Numbered from the stretch's first letter, positions 37,311-51,047 are shown. The stretch is 64,000 bases of DNA from Lateolabrax maculatus (GCA_031216445.1 CM062210.1:19675501-19739500); one strand, 5' to 3'. Notes: generated from the letters alone by a model not told the origin. Program-made: numbers and translations.

Positions 37311-38754
37311 AATAACTGAATCAAACACGGAAACACACCAGAGTTTGTTTGAATTGCACCAAACAGGTTAGATGTGAAAGCAACCTCAATTGAAGACACT
37401 ATGTGGTCAAATATAAGTGATCATAATTACTGTACGTCCACTACTTGTCTCCAGTTTTATTGCCAAGGTGTCGTCACTGTGCTGTTTTTATAGTCTGTCT
37501 CAAAGAACTAAGTGCATCGAGCCTATAAGCTATATAGTACTGTAGCAGCATGTTAAGCACCAAAAGTAACAGGGTTGCACATCATTAGGGGGAGGGAGAG
37601 GGAGAGAGTGGGTGCAGGGAGACAGTCACAAATGGTGCACAATCACCGCCTTTAGGGACATGGGGAATTGTGTGTATGAGTGAGAGAGACTATGTGGATG
37701 CGCACATGAAATAGAATACATTTATCAGTGTAAAGCCATTCAGGTGTTTCTGTTTAGTAACACCAGCCCTATATCACAAGTGTGTGTGTGTGTGTAGGTG
37801 GGGGGAGGGGAGGGGGGATTCAGAAGCTTAAGGCTTTATAGGACTGAAGCAGCATTTAAACCATATGATATTTAAACTAATACAAATAATACAGCTGCTC
37901 ACTGTTACTACTACCCCACTATGAATAACACAGTATATCACAGATACATTACTTTTTCAATTACATTTCAATATATTTGGTATTTAAAATCCATTCCATA
38001 TTAAGCATAAAACAGGAGTCAACAGGATTGCTGAAACATTTCCATTTCCATTGACTGGAAGTTCCCACTTATTCAGCACTTCCAGCACAGATTATCCCAT
38101 ATCTATTTCATTCTGTGGAATCTTGATCATGATCATATTTATGTAATGTCTTGTTCTTGTTGTTGTGCAACCTTTGCTTCCTTTACACTTTTACCAAATT
38201 CATAGATATTAAAGATATTCCAGAATTGTGACTTGTGTGGCATTCCTGCAGCAAATCCCAAAAATCCACATTGTGGGTCGTCTTTCACACTACTTAATTA
38301 AATCTCTATAGGACATCAATACACTGTCTTTGTACAGATCTCCAATAGTGTGTATGCTTTTAGATTTCCACTGCTTCCAGCATACGGTTGTTTTTCTTGT
38401 ACAGATAGCAGAGTTGTACCATAATGAAGAGAATTTGTGTACATAGTGTGATCACTTATAATACATTTGGTGGATTTGGCTTCATACCTCCCTAGAATGG
38501 ATAAGAATGGGTTAAAAGGTGAGCATAACTTTATCTCTTATGTCTATCCAATCGACTCTATCTTCTGCCAATTTTGAATACATGGCCTGTGTGGCTATTT
38601 CAAATGACAGACCATTTGTTCAGAACCTTTTTAGTAATGCTTAAATAAATAGTGATCCAGCTAAAACTAAATTCTTAGTTTCTAAAAAGGTGGCATCTTG
38701 AGGATACAAGATTTAACCCTAACAGTGTAGTGTGTATCGCTTCCACAATCACAA

Positions 38755-39150
38755 GGCCAAGAGTCTACAGCCGTGCTAGCACCTCGGTGAGGCTGTACAG
38801 CAGTGATAACATGCTCTCAATGACGATGTTAACTTGCTGATCTCATGTTCCCCAATCTAAGTTTAGCATTTTAGTATGCTAACATTTGCTAATTAGCACT
38901 AAACACAAAGTACAGCTGAGGCTGATGGGAATGTCATTAATTTATCAAATATTTGGTTATAAATCAAAGTATTGGACAAACCAAAAATTTGACCTGATGG
39001 TGGCTCGAGATGAAAGTTATTACAGTTTATCCTGAGGGTAATATCTGCACCAAATTCCATGGCAATCCATTCAGTAGGTCTAGAGATATTTTAGTCTAGA
39101 CCAAAGTGGTGAACCAATAGATTTCCATAGAGCCACGCAGCATGACAAAA
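38755..39150 (+). repeat. Dispersed repeat A, copy 1
   Basis: It contains TAGTATGCTAACATTTGCTA, CAGCTGAGGCTGATGGGAAT, AAAGTATTGGACAAACC, TTGACCTGATGGTGGCTC and CCATGGCAATCCATTCAGTA. The same order recurs at 47035-47520 and, inverted, at 48180-48895 and 60340-60490. Confidence 0.8.
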
Positions 39151-40486
39151 AATGTATTCAGTCAGGCAGCAACATATCCATCCTATCAAATTAGACAGGG
39201 GCACTGACTGGACCAAATATGACAATTATCTGGGAACCTGCATATTAGTTATTCAGACAGTGTCCCTATCTCCCTGTCTCCTAGAAATAATGTTTTTATA
39301 CTACTAATTTGAAACAGTTGCCCTGTGCTGTAGTTGTTACAATGATTATTACCTTTTATGACTAAAAACAGCTAACCAAGCTGCAGTTATGCCTCACACC
39401 AACTGTTCTTACTGTGGATATGTTGTATATTTAGTTCTCTTCATTTTGTCACCAGCATGTACAGTAATAGGATCCCTGTCTGTTACCCCTCCCAGTGTTT
39501 TCAAATGAGGTTTCCTATGTTCTTGTTCTTCTTTAAAGCCTAGTTGAACTGAGGACTTTAGCTATTTTCATAATGTGAGTGTTAGCAAACCATGTAGTAG
39601 AAGTGACTATATTTTTGCCTCCCTCCCTGCAAGTCAAACTGCAGGCATACTGTATATTCAATCACTTGCATGCAATGTTGCCGTGTTTTCCCCCTCTTCT
39701 TTTCAAACCATCTGAGTGTGTCTGGCCAATCAATCAGAAAGACATGGAGCTTTACTATGACCATAGTGTCCTTGTGTCCTCCAAGCCTGTTGCTTTTTGC
39801 TCCATGGACTTTGGAATCACAGAAATGATTCACGTCAACTAATTCACAAATTCACAAATGAGTCAAGAAATTTAAATAAATTATAAAAAAGTTTATATTT
39901 TTTTCGTTATCTCTAATTTATTGATTTCTTTTTAGCTTTAACTGATTACACTATTAAAAACACTTGTTATGTAATATGATATAGTCATCATTAATAAATG
40001 ATAATGTACTATTTCAATTTTTTTTGTTTCATGAATCATTCAAAAGCCACAAAGCGGATGTCAGAACATCTGTGTTGTGTGTTTGTTAGGTTCTGTACTG
40101 AGGATAATCTCTTAACTGTAATTTGTCTTAACTGTTTATTACCTACTGAATTGTTTTTACACACCTGCACATACATTATATTCATGTATATTACATCCTA
40201 CTTTTACGTACTTGTATAACTATGTATATATAGATTCACAGTATAGTTCAAATTAACATAATGTGTACAGAGCTACCAATTATATGAGACATCAAGCAGG
40301 AAGTCAATGCTGGAGACTTATTCAGAATGTATGACAAATGTAAAACTACAAAAAGTGTTTACAACCATCAGTCATCAGAATCTTGTTCTGTATCAGGCAC
40401 ATTCTGAAATCCAGGTTAATAAGACAATGTGGAGTATGATTCAGTGTTGATGAAAGGAAACTAAATTTTTTTTTCATCCTCCTCAG

Positions 40487-40581
40487 CTGAGACCCAGGTC
40501 TGCTTCAGGTACTACCATGGTGTCACCGGAGCACTGAGGGCAACCACACCCAGCGTAACCATCAAGCACGGCCCTGCACCT
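40487..40581 (+). CDS. hecw1: hecw1 exon 4: end of N-terminal HECW domain
   Basis: The acceptor is CCTCAG at 40486 and the donor GTGAGT follows 40581. The exon enters in phase 1 and leaves in phase 0. It encodes [20 protein letters not shown] and then [12 protein letters not shown], matching the conserved [20 protein letters not shown] block of HECW proteins. This block closes the N-terminal domain. The residues before the donor (HGPAP) are the start of a loosely conserved hinge that continues in exon 5. Confidence 0.95.
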
Positions 40582-43500
40582 GTGAGTCTCCACACACCTC
40601 ACAGCTTCATTTTGACAGATGCAGTGTTTTGAAATTTGTGTTTTTTATTTCTGTTCACTTCAGTCAGTTCTGTCAGTCAACCTTAGTGTTGAGAAATCTA
40701 CTTTTATAATTGTAGCTTGCCAGGATACAAGCTTCTCCTGAGGCAGCAATGCTGCAGTTGGACCTCTGATGAAAGTCCAACGCTACACTAGAAGCCACTG
40801 AGTATATTTCAGACTGAGTATGTATGCAAATGGTTAAACAGTTAGTTTTCTGGGAAAAAGCCTCTGCTCTTTGAGGGAGCTTCCAAAGAATCTGAGCCAC
40901 AAGGAGGATTCTGCGGAGAGCTAATCCCCCTAACACTCAGGATAAAGCATCAGATATACAGAAATATACATGAACACAGAGCTTAGCAAGATAACAATGC
41001 TACGGCTTCAGTGACTTGAGGAGGAGGTTGGGGTGTTAGAGGTTGCAGCAGCAATCAGTGTTGACATTAGAGTATCAGCAGAGTGATAGTTAGCCGACAG
41101 ACTGAAAAAAACACTTCTGCATTTCATCCGCCAGCATGAAACTGATAATTACACTACAGGCACAGACCGAAGCTGTACAAAACTGTATGTTAGTGCACGT
41201 GAGCTGTTGTTATTTAAATTGTATTTTAACCAGAGAGAGGGTTGTCATTGAAAACAGATATATGGGTATATGAATATGACTATTTGTGTATAGTCTAAAC
41301 CCATCATTGTATTGTATTTGTATTGTATTTGAAAATTGAAAACAAAGCTGCAGAAGCATGTAAAGCTGCAAAGTTTAGAAGGATACATTTGGAACTGCTC
41401 TGTACGGTAAATATGTTCTCACTAGTCAAGAGGAGGCCGTCAGTTGATTTTTTAATGACCTTTTATGGCTTTTAACTCCATTCATTGGTATTGTTGACTA
41501 CAGCGGTATAAAAGAGTACCAAAATATTGAACTCAAGTATATATACAGTATACAGTGTACACAGTTAAATGGAAATTCAGAAATTTAAGAAACCTACGGC
41601 ATATTTTCTTTCTAGAAACAATGTCTTTTTTCTTCTGGATAACCCAGAGAACACACTGTAACAGTTTGCATTGGAATAACTTTCTACTGAGAAATAGTTC
41701 CTATGAAACCAAAACTATCCATATAGCACCAGAGATAAGTGATTATAATTTGGGTGGACTGATATGTAAGAAAAGTTCAATAAAATGTGTTGTCAGTGGA
41801 AGTAATTAGCTGTAGTTGATTTGTGAAGAGAGTGACATTAATAACCTTATACATGAAAATGAAAAAGGTGGTACACCATACAAGGTCTGTTGATGTTACT
41901 CACTGTTGCGGCTTTCGTCCCAACCGTCCTGGCTTCTGTGGGATGTCTCCATCCATATTAGATGAATCCAGAACTCCTACAGGTAATGTGTGATGTGTAG
42001 TAGTGTTAACCTCCTTCACTTAATGCAGTGCTAGTCAAACATTTGCACATATTTGGATCATTTGATACAACATATACGCTGTGACGGTTTCCAAATGATT
42101 AGGGGTACCAGCCAGGTTTCTCTCCTGGCATTGAAGATTTGTTTGTAGTCTTTTACTGTTATGTCACCTGTCACACTACGATGCACATAGAAAAAATGAA
42201 CACCCTACACATTAAACAACCTTTCCAAAAACCACACCAACACAAATAAATAAATACCACATTGATGTATTTAAAGTGTTTACAACAAAATCACCCAAAT
42301 CCCACAGTCCCTAAGTCCACAAAAAACAAACTACATTTAACTCAAAAAACACACTTAAAGAAAATAAAGTACTCCCCACAGTCAGTCAGTCATTCCAGTC
42401 AGTCTTAAAAATCCAGTCCGGTTTTCTTTTGCTGCTGGGTTGAGGGTGAGTGACCGGTACCGTAAACACACGGTTCAGAGGTGATACGGAATGATGAAGG
42501 GATGTTGAATGGATTGATCAGTGGGTGCTGTAAGTGGCAGATAGTCGGGTATATTTGTCGTCTCTCCTTCTCTCCTGCTCGTTCGCTCTGTTCGCTCTCC
42601 GTTCTCTTCTCTCCTCATCTCTCTCACACTCTTCTAACGAGAATCAACTACCTATATACGGAAGTGATTTGGATTCCCAAAATGGGTGTTATCGGGGATG
42701 TGCTCAGGTGGTGCAACCTGTAAGAAATTGCAGGTTGTTACAACGTCATGGAACCTTTTCTGTTTCAGGTCAAATTGACATATTGAATAGGATGAAAAAC
42801 AGGGAAGAGGATGCAACAAAATTAAATTGAACCAGTGATATTCACTGATGTTTTGCATTCTACTTATCTGAATCTGTAGTGGAGTCATTTCGTTTTCTAG
42901 AAAATAAAATGTAGCACTGTAGTATTTGATTGGGCTAATAACATAGCTTGCTACTGGAGACATCTGGACTTGTTTTAGCTGTGACAAGAACTGTACTGCA
43001 GAGGGAATTGGATATTCCAACTTAGGAGAAAACATGAAAATGTTGCAATAGAGTTATTAAAAGTCTGTTGAGTACAGATCTTTAGTCTCTAATGGAGTTC
43101 AGTTTCAAAGAGGAAAAAATATGCCTTCATAAATGGATAGGGTGCAGCATAAAAAAGAAAATTTAACATGGTGGCATAGAATCAATCTAACTTAATTTTT
43201 ATAGACTCAAGCAATTCAAAGTGCTTTTCAGATGATTGACAAGCTGATAAGTCCAAATAAAAACAGTAAACAAACTGAGACTGATGCAATGATGCTGGGA
43301 CTCAGTCAGAGTCGGGGGTGCTGAGAGAAACTCCGGCGACAGTCAGAACACAGCCAGGATCATTTATATCAAATAGTTATTTACAACAGTTGGCAAAGAA
43401 TGTACAACAGACGTCAAACCTGATGTACTGTATGCCAAAGCAACTGCACAGACAAGAACATTGAACTTAAGCAGGAGAACTGCAAGTAGAGGACGCAGTC

Positions 43501-46500
43501 GAATGTGGCTTGTGGCCAGGCGATCATAGTTAATAGAAATACCAATGCACATTGAACTGGCAGAGGACTTTTATATATAGAGCAGCCAGACATGTAGAGT
43601 AACATATGGCCTCATGATCAGGGAAAGTTTCTGTTCCACATATTTTCATTCACACGTCCCTCTCTACCAAACCTCCAAATGTTTAGAGCAAGCTGTAGTT
43701 ACCAGATCTATTTAATAACCAGAGCTACAACCAAGTCACACACCCTGTTGTGCCTACAAGTGTCACTGTACAGTGGCAGTAATTGCAGTTACCTTAAGTA
43801 CTATTCTCCCCAGGGTTCTGTCTGGCAGGATGATCAGTGCCCTGATGTCTTTAGTTACTTTAAATCAGTGCCACTAGAACACTTCAGTGTGTTTAGAAAA
43901 GCTCTGACCTTCTACGAGTCCGCATCGCAAGGTGCTGCTTGTGGACTAAACATAAGTTTAGCCACCCCTACTTTTTACACCCTCTAATGCACACAGGAAA
44001 TAAAAATTAGGAAGTGTTACAATTAAATCAACAAAATAAAATAAACAATAGTAACATAGGTAAGAGGGAGCAAAACATGAATACAACAAAATAAATGATT
44101 ATATTAAATTAAATGAATAATGACCATAAAACGTCAAAAGGCAAGCTAAAGTGGTAGGTTTTAAAGGTATCAACACTTGCTGCTACAGTAGCTCATAATG
44201 CAGAAGAAAGAAAACAGCACATGAGGAAACTACTAGGATAATAAGCAGGGTTCCCAGTGCACGGTGGATAGTGATCACCTAAAAAAATTGCCATGTGAAA
44301 ATCTTCAGATGAACCCTTTTGAGCAGTAGTACCACATATTGCTTATCAGCGTATCAATATTGTCATTGCCCTTCCAAAGCCTATATCAGTCAGACCCTGT
44401 TGTCAAGAGGGTGTCCAACTGGGCGATTGGATTTCAGAGTTTGCCTTCCATTTCTGCTGCTGTGGGCCCCTGGAAATGCTGATGGGCCCAGAACCTGATC
44501 TGTACTTGCGTCCAGAGGACAAAGGAATAAAAATAGCCGCCATATGAAGGGGAGACAAGGAGGGAGGGGGGAGTGGATGGCAGAAGAACACTCCACTCCA
44601 GGTATGTCATTCAGGTTTTTGGAGGCCGGAGGGGAGAAGCACCAGGTCAGACTGCTGGTGTCTGACACAACAAAAGGAGTACGAGGATAAGAAGGAAAGA
44701 GCAGTAGATGGACGGACAGGAGCGTTTGAAAAAACTATGTCACCGGTCTGAACCGTGAGACGGAGAAGACGCAGTGTTTGTTTTTGCACGCGCGTGATGG
44801 ACGGCTTATGTCTCCAGCTGGGACTGCTGTCTCCCAGTCATCCTGAGAGAAGGAGCGCAAGGAGGTCGAGGCTCAGCTGGATAGCCTGGGTAACCATAAA
44901 TATTCACGTTGTTCACGTCTTTCTCTTTCCTTGCACATACGTGTGTGACAACTCAGCCATCTGCCTTTTCCTTTGTTTTCTTGCAGCATCCTGAGAGAAA
45001 TATACCTCAGATTGCATGGGTCAATATGTTGCATCATTTAATCAGTTTAACATTCAGAATCTATCGACTGTCTACTTACACTTCTAAAGTGTAATACGAC
45101 ACATGATGAAACACAGTAGGTTAATATTTGCTTATGACATACTGGTGGGATTCTGTAGTATGTCATTTAATGTGGCCTGTAAACTTGTACTATATTGTTA
45201 ATCAGTCTGATGCATCTTTTTACTAATATAGATTCATTAGTACGAAGATCAGATGAAACATTAAAGGAATAGTTCAACAAAATGTTGTATATGTCATTCC
45301 TCGAGTGAAATGAGGGTACCAATATCACTCTCACGTCTGTGTGTTAGAAAGTGGACCCCAAAGAAAAGCCTACAAACATCTCGGAAGCTTTCTAATTGTT
45401 CATTTGTGTCATCTGTACACAAACAAATGTAGAAACAACAATGTGTGTTTTCAGAGGGAGTTACATGCGTGAATCTTTTCTCGACAAACAACAGCTGGGT
45501 ACAGTGACTGTGCGGGAGTCTGGTCGTGAGTGAGGTTGCCGTTTTTGTCTGTAAGGAGACTTATGCTCATAAAATCTATGGTATCTGGCAATAAGCGGAA
45601 ATACTGTACAGGATGCTGGGAAAACAGATTAACTCTAGTTTACCGTCACCATCAGAGCTAACTGTTAAATAATATTAGATGACCATTATTAATCTTGAAC
45701 TTTAATAGAAGTGCAATCACTATTAATAAACATAAATAAAAGTAATTGCACACTGGGTCAGGAACCAAATTGTACAATTTTTTTTCTTTGTTTAAGTTTA
45801 AGCAAACAAAAAACACTCCCATTCACCTTTACCTGATGGCATTTTTTTTTTTTTTTCGGGTCGCCTCACCCTGTTGTGATCATGTGGTGATGAAAAATAC
45901 AATGTGGCATAGACAGATTGAAAAGAATGCTGAAGTCATCTGTTCTATCAACAATTTTTGTCCATCACATGATTTCACATCTTTGGTGAATGTATATTGG
46001 AACGGAAAAACACAAATCTCACAACCTGCTTGGTTTTGGGCAAATATTCTGCACATAAATTTCGACTTGATGTTCAAAGATTGAAGGGTCAAACATGCCA
46101 ACTCATACACCGATTTACTGAACTGTGATCAGCCAATTGTGGCAGATAATATTTTGGCTTATGTGGGTTATAACCATTATACAGTATTGTGAAGATCCTA
46201 TATGGTAAATACAGTCAGAACTACTTCATGTTTACCTCCACTGAAGGGTACATAGCATGAGGTCCTTGACTACTGCCAACTGATTGACGTTAAATGATGG
46301 CATTTGACAGACCACCCCCACCAGACCTACTCTCAACACTGAGCTGACATACACTTCTCTGCACCACCCTGTGTCTCTGTTCAGCCGCTCTAATCGAGTT
46401 AGATCACTCAGCCTCTACGTCTTAAAAGGCACTGGGATGTATTCAAATATCATACACACACTTGCGCCAAGGTTGAGCCTTGGTGTGGGTTACCTGTAAT

Positions 46501-47034
46501 CAGATGTGGATCCACTTTGTGAATGAAGCCTCTTTCATGCTTGTCATTGTTTGGGGGGGGGGGCTTTTATTGTGTAAAAATCTCTCCCCTCTTACATCAT
46601 TCAGGACTCTTGCAACTTAAAGGATGCTCATGAATATTACATACTGTTCCTTAAGTGTCTGAGTATTTGGTCTTCCTCTACTTTCTGCAGTAGGGTGGTA
46701 GATTATATATATGTGTGTTGCAGATGGATGAAGTTGTCATTTGGTTTATCTGTGGGATTAGAATAATTGAGACCCATGCCGACACTTTCCTCTGTGACTG
46801 TAGTCAGCAAGGCAGATTAGCATCTCATTAAAATAAATTGGTTCAAACATCTGTCATTCCCTTTATCCCTTTATCTTGTTGTTTCCACTGCCAGTTTGTT
46901 TCTTTGTTCCCAGCCAGTTGCATACACATTCAGAGCTCATATATGTGAGGAAATACTGCAGTTTTTTGAAAGACACTGGCTGTTGACATGTATCTATACT
47001 GCCTCCATTTCATTTGTTCCATGACATGGTAGCC

Positions 47035-47520
47035 TAACAAGGACGAAGATTCTGCAGCCATGCTAGCAGCTCTGTGAGACTGTACTTCAAGATGCTAACA
47101 TGCTCATAATGCTAATGTCTTGTTGATGTTTAGGAGGAATAATGTTTACCGTGTTTACCATCTTAATTTAGTATGTTAGTGTGCTAATTAACAATGATCA
47201 CAAAACACATCTGAGGCTGATGGGATTGGTGGGTTTTGCAGGTATTTGGTCCAAAGTATTGGACAACATAAAACTTGACCTGATGATGGCACTCAATGAG
47301 AAGTTAAGGGATCAGCAAAGTTATTACAACTCATCCTGAGGGTAACATGAATGTCTGTACCAAATTTCATGGCAATCCATCCAATAGGTCAGGGGATCAC
47401 CAAAGCCAATAGGATCTCCACTAGGCACCATGAATATCTCATTTTCAGTTGCAATTCATCAAATAGTTCTTGAGACATTTCACTCACGTCAATCTCATTG
47501 TAGAGCCAGAGGGAAAGTCT
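47035..47520 (+). repeat. Dispersed repeat A, copy 2
   Basis: It contains GCAGCCATGCTAGCAGCTCT, CATCTGAGGCTGATGGGATT, TTGCAGGTATTTGGTCC, ACTTGACCTGATGATGGCAC, CTCATCCTGAGGGTAACATG and TCATGGCAATCCATCCAATA. It is the longest copy in the window and has no coding frame. Confidence 0.85.
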
Positions 47521-48179
47521 AACAGCCCAGTGATTTACTTGAAATTAGATAATGCTGCATGGCGAATATGTTTTGGTACACCTGAATAATGTTCTTTCCA
47601 GCACAGATATGATTGAGAGATTGAGAGTTGCTGAATACTGTGGATCTTGATGCCTGATATCATCAGTAGGACATTCTCTGGTGCTGGAAGGTTTCTGTCA
47701 GTCATGCTTTTTAGGGTCTTGGGAATTGTTAATAGTTCAGCCAACAGCCAACACGTTGTTTGGGTTACTAATTTTAAAGAGCAATGTAACACCTCGTTTT
47801 AGTTTGAACGCGACCCCTTCTATTTCCCCTCCACTGTTTTATTATTGTATGTCATTATAAATTGTACATAAATAATTATATTGTTATTGTTAATAATAGT
47901 GTCATTAATTATTTATATTCACTTTCCACAGTCAGATGGTTTGCACACTGCACCACAAATGATTGCTGCTCTTGTATAGGATTATTTGGGCATTGACTTG
48001 CTAATGACTGATTGCCTGGAGTACACAACCAATTTAAGAACAATCCTGATTCACAAAGGTATGCACATAGATTAAAACAGATCCGTGGTCTGCCCATGTT
48101 TCGTGATTCAGACGTAGGGTTTCTCAGTTTCTTCTTATTTCATTTTTATCCATGCTAGTGGGATGGGCCAAAGCAAGGC

Positions 48180-48895
48180 AACAAGTCAGCCCACCAGACT
48201 GAAAGATCCAAACAACTACTGGATGGATTGCCATGAAATGTGATATGGACATTCATGTTCCCCTCAGAATTAACTCTCATAACTTTGGTGATATTCTGAC
48301 TTTTCCTCCAGTGCCATCATCAGGTCAAGATTTACATTTGTCCAATACTTTAGTTTATGACCAAGTATCTGCAGAACCAACCCATCGATGATGGTTGGTG
48401 CTGAAACGTGGTCAAGGTTGATGGAACATGTTTTTCAGATGTTGAATTTTTAATGTTTGGATGCTGACCATATTATCAACACTATCTCGTTGCTACTTTA
48501 CTAAGATATTACATGTATACTGTATGTATATAAATAACTGTACATATTGGTTTTATTTTAAAACGATCTTATGCAATTTTAAATGTAATTATTTGCATAC
48601 ATGTTCTACCTGTGTGTAGCATGAAGGGACTTCATTGTGCAACCCTGTGTGTAAAATGATAAATGAATGATAGCTGATGAGACCTTGTTAACTTGATTCC
48701 CATCAACTGTAGCTGTACTTTGTGTTTAGTGCTCATAAGCAAATGTTAGCATGCTAACAAGCTAAACAAAGATGGTGAACAAGGACAAGATTATATCTGT
48801 TTAGTCATTGTCAGCATTGTAAACATTTAGCTCAAAGCACAGTTGAGTCTATACAGCATCACAGAGCTGTTAGCATGGCTGTAGGCTCTTAGTCT
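48180..48895 (-). repeat. Dispersed repeat A, copy 3, split by an insertion
   Basis: In inverted orientation it reads CTGGATGGATTGCCATGAAA, TGCCATCATCAGGTCAAG, GACCAAGTATCTGCAGAACC, then breaks near 48386 and resumes near 48699 with CCCATCAACTGTAGCTGTAC, GCAAATGTTAGCATGCTAAC and GTTAGCATGGCTGTAGGC. The 312 bases between are foreign to the other copies and end GGGACTTCATTGTGCAACC, like a retroposon tail. CCCATC stands at both edges. Confidence 0.7.
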
Positions 48896-49937
48896 TGTTC
48901 AAAACTAAATTTAGGAAATGTGTGTGAATGAGGTTGCCATGAAATGTAGGTTAATTCCATGTTGTCTAAAGCACACTGATGCTCCTAAAGGGATGAGCAT
49001 TTTGGGTTTTAGTAATGCCATGTCCTTTAACACCATCCTCAGGATATTTGCATTTATTGCCTTAAGACTGGCAAGGTTCAAGAATTCTGAAGGGTGTACT
49101 TACAGCAGAGAGGTTAAAACAAATCTCGAGGGAAGAATCCAGAATTTGTGAAGTTTAAGATTATGACAGTACAACGTCCCTATGACTTTAATAATTCAAT
49201 AGGTAATCTCTAAGATATCCTCATCATCAATGCCTGTCATGTATGTTTTTTTGCCTGCTCATATATGACCGGGTTGTGTGTAAGGGACGCCAGGCAAAGC
49301 ATTTCCACTGTATGGTGAGCTGAAACAACACGGCCGCATTTGCGTTTTCCTCTACTTCCTCCCCTATCCATCAGCTGCTCCACCTCTCCCCCCATCCCCC
49401 CATGCTTATCCTCTTCCTGGCTGTAGAATCAATGTCAGGATAATGAAGACAGAGTATAGATCTCCAGATGCTGTCAGGCTGACTGAAAACTGAGCTTCAA
49501 AAAAAGCTGTGTTGAAAGGAGATTGGACTTTTGGGCCCTGCCTAAACATGCATGTATTTGAAATCATACTGTGTCTGACATCTTTGTGATTTGGAGAGAT
49601 AATGAAAACAGCTTGCACGTAAACTTTATACTCATAAATCAATCATAAATGTATTCATAGCACATTTAATTGCTATTGATTTTTTTTTATTAATTTTTTT
49701 CTATTTTAATTTTTACTTCACTGTAACTCTCTCTTTACTTGTATCCTGTTATTTGTTACTTGAATACCATTATTTGGCTGAAGTGACCCACTTTCCTCGT
49801 GGGCATCATTAAAGTTTCATCTTGCAGCAAAGGAAGAAAGACTCTGGTTATAGAAAAGAGGGAAGGGTTGAGTGTGTTTTCATGTTCTTTTTGTTTGAGG
49901 ACAGTTCTTAACTCTTCGTGTCCATTTGTGTCCTCAG

Positions 49938-50013
49938 GTATTAAAGCCTGTGGTTAGCCATGAAGTCAACCATGGACTGGGAAACAGGAGACTCATTAAC
50001 TTTTCCCTGTCAG
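49938..50013 (+). CDS. hecw1: hecw1 exon 5: hinge and start of C2 domain
   Basis: The acceptor TCCTCAG ends at 49937 and the donor GTAGGA follows 50013. The exon is 76 bases, entered in phase 0 and left in phase 1. It encodes VLKPVVSHEVNHGLGNRRLI and then NFSLS. The second half (GNRRLINFSLS) matches the HECW1 segment GSRRLISFSLS that opens the C2 domain; the first half is divergent. The single G before the donor completes an Asp with AC of exon 6. Confidence 0.9.
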
Positions 50014-50877
50014 GTAGGATACCAACATCTGTCTGTTTCTTTCCGTCCATTCCTGTATTGCTTTGCTCCTACACTCAAAGCCCTCGGATCAATGCGATCA
50101 CACACTCTTGTCCTTGTCTGACCCTTCCCTTGACCTGCAGCGCTCTCTATTAATGTCTGTCGTTTTAACGGTGTCTCTCTAAAAGCAGTGGTACGCTCGA
50201 ATCGATGCAGCCCAACTGATAAACTTTGAAATGAGCTACTGAAATGCTGCATCAACACTGAAATTGAAGAGTAACGTAACACTAACAATGCAGACAACTA
50301 ATCTTTTGTTTTTTTTCCCTTTGTTTCTTAGAATCAGTGAAGATATTTCACTTGCCACTTAAAAATACTTTTTCTCAATTGTACATGTAGCGAAACATTT
50401 GCGTGCTGCTCTTTATTCCATTTTAATGCACTTGCTCTGTGCATAATTTTGTTTGCGTGAAATTTAACCAAGCTTAATTGACTCTTTACCTGTGTGTAGT
50501 GTGTGTACACTCTTTTACTTGAATCTGCTGCACACATGTCTTGTACATCACTTATCATATCAACTTAGATTGAGTGAGAGGATCCCCATTTGGCCGCCTT
50601 CACAACTCAAATTATACACACATCACAACTCACAATAATGTACTACTAACAGCACATCCCTATGGCAACAACATGCCTGTGGACCTGTTTGTCCTTCACT
50701 CCCAGCTACTAAATGACAAGCATATGCAACCATACAAGGGCCTCTGACAGCTCAGCTCTCAGCTGCTGACTGTGTCAGTGGCCAGTTGGAGGCAGCCATG
50801 AGCTGGGTGAAGGATTTCTAATTCATCTTTGTTGAAGAATGATTCCTATTTCACATAACCCAGTTTCCCTCTTTCAG
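50014..50877 (+). other. hecw1: hecw1 intron 5 (864 bp)
   Basis: Bounded by gtagga and ctttcag with a pyrimidine-rich run before the acceptor. I see nothing else in it. Confidence 0.85.
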
Positions 50878-51047
50878 ACCTCCAGGCCGTTGGTTTGAAG
50901 AAGGGGATGTTCTTCAATCCTGACCCCTACCTGAAGCTCTCCATCCAGCCTGGAAAGCACAGCATCTTCCCCTCGCTGCCACACCACGGCCAGGAGAAAC
51001 GCTCTGGAGTGGTCTGCAACACAGTCAACCCACAGTGGAGCACCGAG
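50878..51047 (+). CDS. hecw1: hecw1 exon 6: C2 domain core
   Basis: The acceptor CTTTCAG ends at 50877; the donor after 51047 is the weaker GAG-gtacac. The exon enters in phase 1 and leaves in phase 0. It encodes [40 protein letters not shown] and a tail ending [10 protein letters not shown]. The NPDPYLKLS motif is the conserved Asp-Pro-Tyr strand of C2 domains, which in NEDD4-family ligases bind membrane phospholipid, often with calcium. A (CA)16 repeat starts 12 bases after the exon and may affect splicing. Identity to HECW1 over this block is very high. Confidence 0.97.

Larger units (their letters stand above)
36594..40486 (+). other. hecw1: hecw1 intron 3 (3.9 kb)
   Basis: Bounded by gtaagt and cctcag. 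It contains repeat B copy 3, a short GT run and G-rich stretch at 37778-37817, and dispersed repeat A copy 1. No conserved coding segment was found in the remainder. Confidence 0.75.
40582..49937 (+). other. hecw1: hecw1 intron 4 (9.4 kb)
   Basis: Bounded by gtgagt and tcctcag. It contains two copies of repeat A (47.0 and 48.2 kb), a T-run at 45843-45856, and a CpG-containing, exon-like stretch at 44.4-45.1 kb. The 42.0-42.9 kb stretch has a CTCTCC-rich tract but no element I can name. No HECW1 coding match lies inside. Confidence 0.7.

Noticed and set aside
44390..44668. Minus-strand 92-codon frame at 44.4-44.7 kb as an antisense gene
   Set aside because: Pro/Ser/Leu-rich translation without a domain; it follows from the G/A-rich plus strand.
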